Assembly (NCBI RefSeq): GCF_040567655.1
Contig: NZ_JBEXAC010000003.1
Span: 186,001 to 250,000 of the forward strand
Length of the DNA: 64,000 nucleotides
Direction of reading: 5' to 3'
From: Chitinophaga sp. H8
Lineage (GTDB): Bacteria; Bacteroidota; Bacteroidia; Chitinophagales; Chitinophagaceae
Shown here: positions 63,029 to 64,000 of the stretch, piece by piece
Layout of the letters: each line of letters opens with the position of its first letter
How positions within the stretch are numbered: position 1 is the stretch's first letter
Notes under the pieces: generated by a model
Told to the model about the DNA's origin: nothing
Seen by the model: the letters and a program-made list of their open reading frames with translations, nothing else
Database searches by the model: none
Made by a program: the position numbers and the translations under genes

Positions 63029-63036
63029 TACCTTTG
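63029..63036 (+). promoter_or_regulatory. -7 promoter element for tgt
   Basis: TACCTTTG fits TAnnTTTG, 20 bp before the GTG start. The -33 position falls inside the inverted TTAGCTN array. Confidence 0.45.
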
Positions 63037-63056
63037 CGGCCGAAATACAGGAGCCA

Positions 63057-64000
63057 GTGAATTTTGAACTGATTACTACAGATACGGGCAGTAATGCCCG
63101 GGCAGGGAAAATAACTACTGCCCATGGGGAGATAGCCACCCCGATTTTTATGCCGGTAGGTACGGTGGGTAGCGTAAAAGCGGTAACACAGGACCAGCTG
63201 CGCAATGCAGTGCAGGCACAGATCATACTGGGCAATACATATCATTTGTATCTGCGGCCAGGCATGGAGGTATTATCCCAGGCCGGCGGATTGCACCGTT
63301 TTAATGGCTGGGACCGTCCCTTATTGACAGATAGCGGGGGATACCAGGTATTTTCCCTGGCAGCCAACCGGAAGATAAAAGAAGAAGGGGTGGTGTTTCA
63401 ATCCCATATCGACGGTTCCCGGCATCTTTTTACCCCGGAAAATGTGATGGACATACAACGGACCATCGGTGCCGATATCATTATGGCTTTTGATGAATGT
63501 CCGCCTTACCCCTCAGAGTATCGTTATGCAAAGAAGTCGATGGAGCTTACCCACCGTTGGCTCGACCGGTGCATTCAGCAGTTAAAGGATACCCAGCCGG
63601 CCTATGGGCATGAACAAACCTTGTTTCCGATTGTACAGGGCAGTACTTATAAAGACCTCCGGGCTATTTCCGCACAGGAAATTGCCGCACGGGATTGTGC
63701 AGGCAATGCTATCGGAGGCCTGAGCGTGGGAGAGCCGGAACAGGATATGTACGAAATGTGCGGCCTGGTATGTGATATCCTGCCCAAAGAAAAGCCCCGC
63801 TACCTGATGGGAGTAGGTACTCCCTGGAATATCCTGGAAAACATTGCCCTGGGTGTGGATATGTTCGACTGTGTGATGCCTACCCGTAATGGCCGTAATG
63901 GCATGTTATTTACCTGGGAAGGGGTGATGAACATCAAAAACAAGAAATGGGCTACTGATTTTTCACCTGTTGATGAAAACAGTGCCTGTTTTGCCAGCCG
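63057..64000 (+). CDS. tgt: Queuine tRNA-guanosine(34) transglycosylase, 3' end cut by the window
   Basis: The frame is open from GTG 63057 to the window end (314 codons; the family is about 375). It encodes VNFELITTDTGSNARAG at the start, LTDSGGYQVFSL with the active-site Asp92, FDECPPYP, GGLSVGEPEQDMYEM, YLMGVGTPWNILENI and MFDCVMPTRNGRNG with the nucleophile Asp. Tgt swaps guanine-34 of certain tRNAs for preQ1. GTG is chosen because it gives the family N-terminus and follows ACAGGAG at 63047-63053. queD, folE and queE earlier in the window act in the same pathway. Confidence 0.94.
   Translation, partial: MNFELITTDTGSNARAGKITTAHGEIATPIFMPVGTVGSVKAVTQDQLRNAVQAQIILGNTYHLYLRPGMEVLSQAGGLHRFNGWDRPLLTDSGGYQVFSLAANRKIKEEGVVFQSHIDGSRHLFTPENVMDIQRTIGADIIMAFDECPPYPSEYRYAKKSMELTHRWLDRCIQQLKDTQPAYGHEQTLFPIVQGSTYKDLRAISAQEIAARDCAGNAIGGLSVGEPEQDMYEMCGLVCDILPKEKPRYLMGVGTPWNILENIALGVDMFDCVMPTRNGRNGMLFTWEGVMNIKNKKWATDFSPVDENSACFAS

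Noticed and set aside
1..64000. tRNA, rRNA, insertion sequences, prophage
   Set aside because: Looked for clover-leaf ends with CCA, rRNA conserved blocks, transposase motifs and phage genes; none recognised by eye.

Overview
The window looks like a chromosomal stretch of a gliding member of the Bacteroidota, most likely Chitinophagaceae and Chitinophaga-like. The evidence is the presence of sprA (type IX secretion, T9SS), proteins with gliding-motility-type C-terminal sorting domains, Bacteroidota-only families (DUF4835, DUF4296, DUF5723, the Bacteroidota omega subunit), futalosine-route menaquinone genes, and several promoters matching the Bacteroidota pattern TTTG-N~19-TAnnTTTG. No tRNA, rRNA, transposase, prophage or CRISPR array was seen. 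Nearly every gene is an ordinary chromosomal gene, so this is core genome rather than an island.

Layout. 1-1.9 kb: rsmH (3' end cut by the window) and mraZ, the start of a division/cell-wall cluster on the minus strand, with a long AT-rich upstream region carrying an MraZ-type operator and DnaA-box-like sites. 1.9-6 kb: bamD, rpoZ, coaBC, DUF4835 and DUF4296 genes. 6-9 kb: scoAB (ketone-body CoA transferase) and a DUF5723 protein. 9-15.3 kb: class IV aminotransferase, photolyase, mqnD and mqnB, queD, folE, fabD. 15.7-19.7 kb: two acetyltransferases, a DinB protein, an NrtR-like regulator, a DUF389 membrane protein. 19.9-24 kb: two tandem TPR histidine kinases, the second apparently catalytically dead. 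24-33 kb: fabH, ruvA and the very large sprA. 33-39 kb: a possible small Trp-rich protein, a short-chain dehydrogenase, and two large PKD/CTD surface proteins. 39-51 kb: hydrolase, lnt, guaB, dprA, acid phosphatase lipoprotein, PorE-like OmpA protein, queE, folD, pckA. 51-57.7 kb: aminopeptidase P, pssA, purS, rsmI, M1 peptidase, a glycosidase-like protein. 57.8-64 kb: an orphan Hcp, a second DinB protein, a small HMA-like protein, an ECF sigma factor with a small membrane protein, rsmG, a glycosyltransferase, and tgt (3' end cut).

How the genes fit together. BamD, SprA, the PorE-like TPR/propeller/OmpA protein and the two CTD proteins belong to outer-membrane assembly and type IX export. QueD, FolE, QueE and Tgt are four steps of the queuosine pathway, scattered across 50 kb. 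MqnB and MqnD belong to the futalosine menaquinone pathway. FabD, FabH, PssA and Lnt serve lipid and lipoprotein synthesis. CoaBC, FolD, GuaB and PurS serve cofactor and nucleotide synthesis.

The most unusual non-coding content is a dispersed intergenic repeat family. Its parts are arrays of 7-bp units of the type TTAGCTN, an AATGCAGCGGATG core, inverted copies of the array, and in two places a hairpin followed by ATGCTT-rich 11-bp or 66-bp tandem repeats. It occurs in at least five intergenic regions and touches the ends of mqnB and fabD. Other points of interest are the pseudo-histidine-kinase paralog, the orphan Hcp, the possible small Trp-rich protein, and the period-10 operator in front of mraZ.
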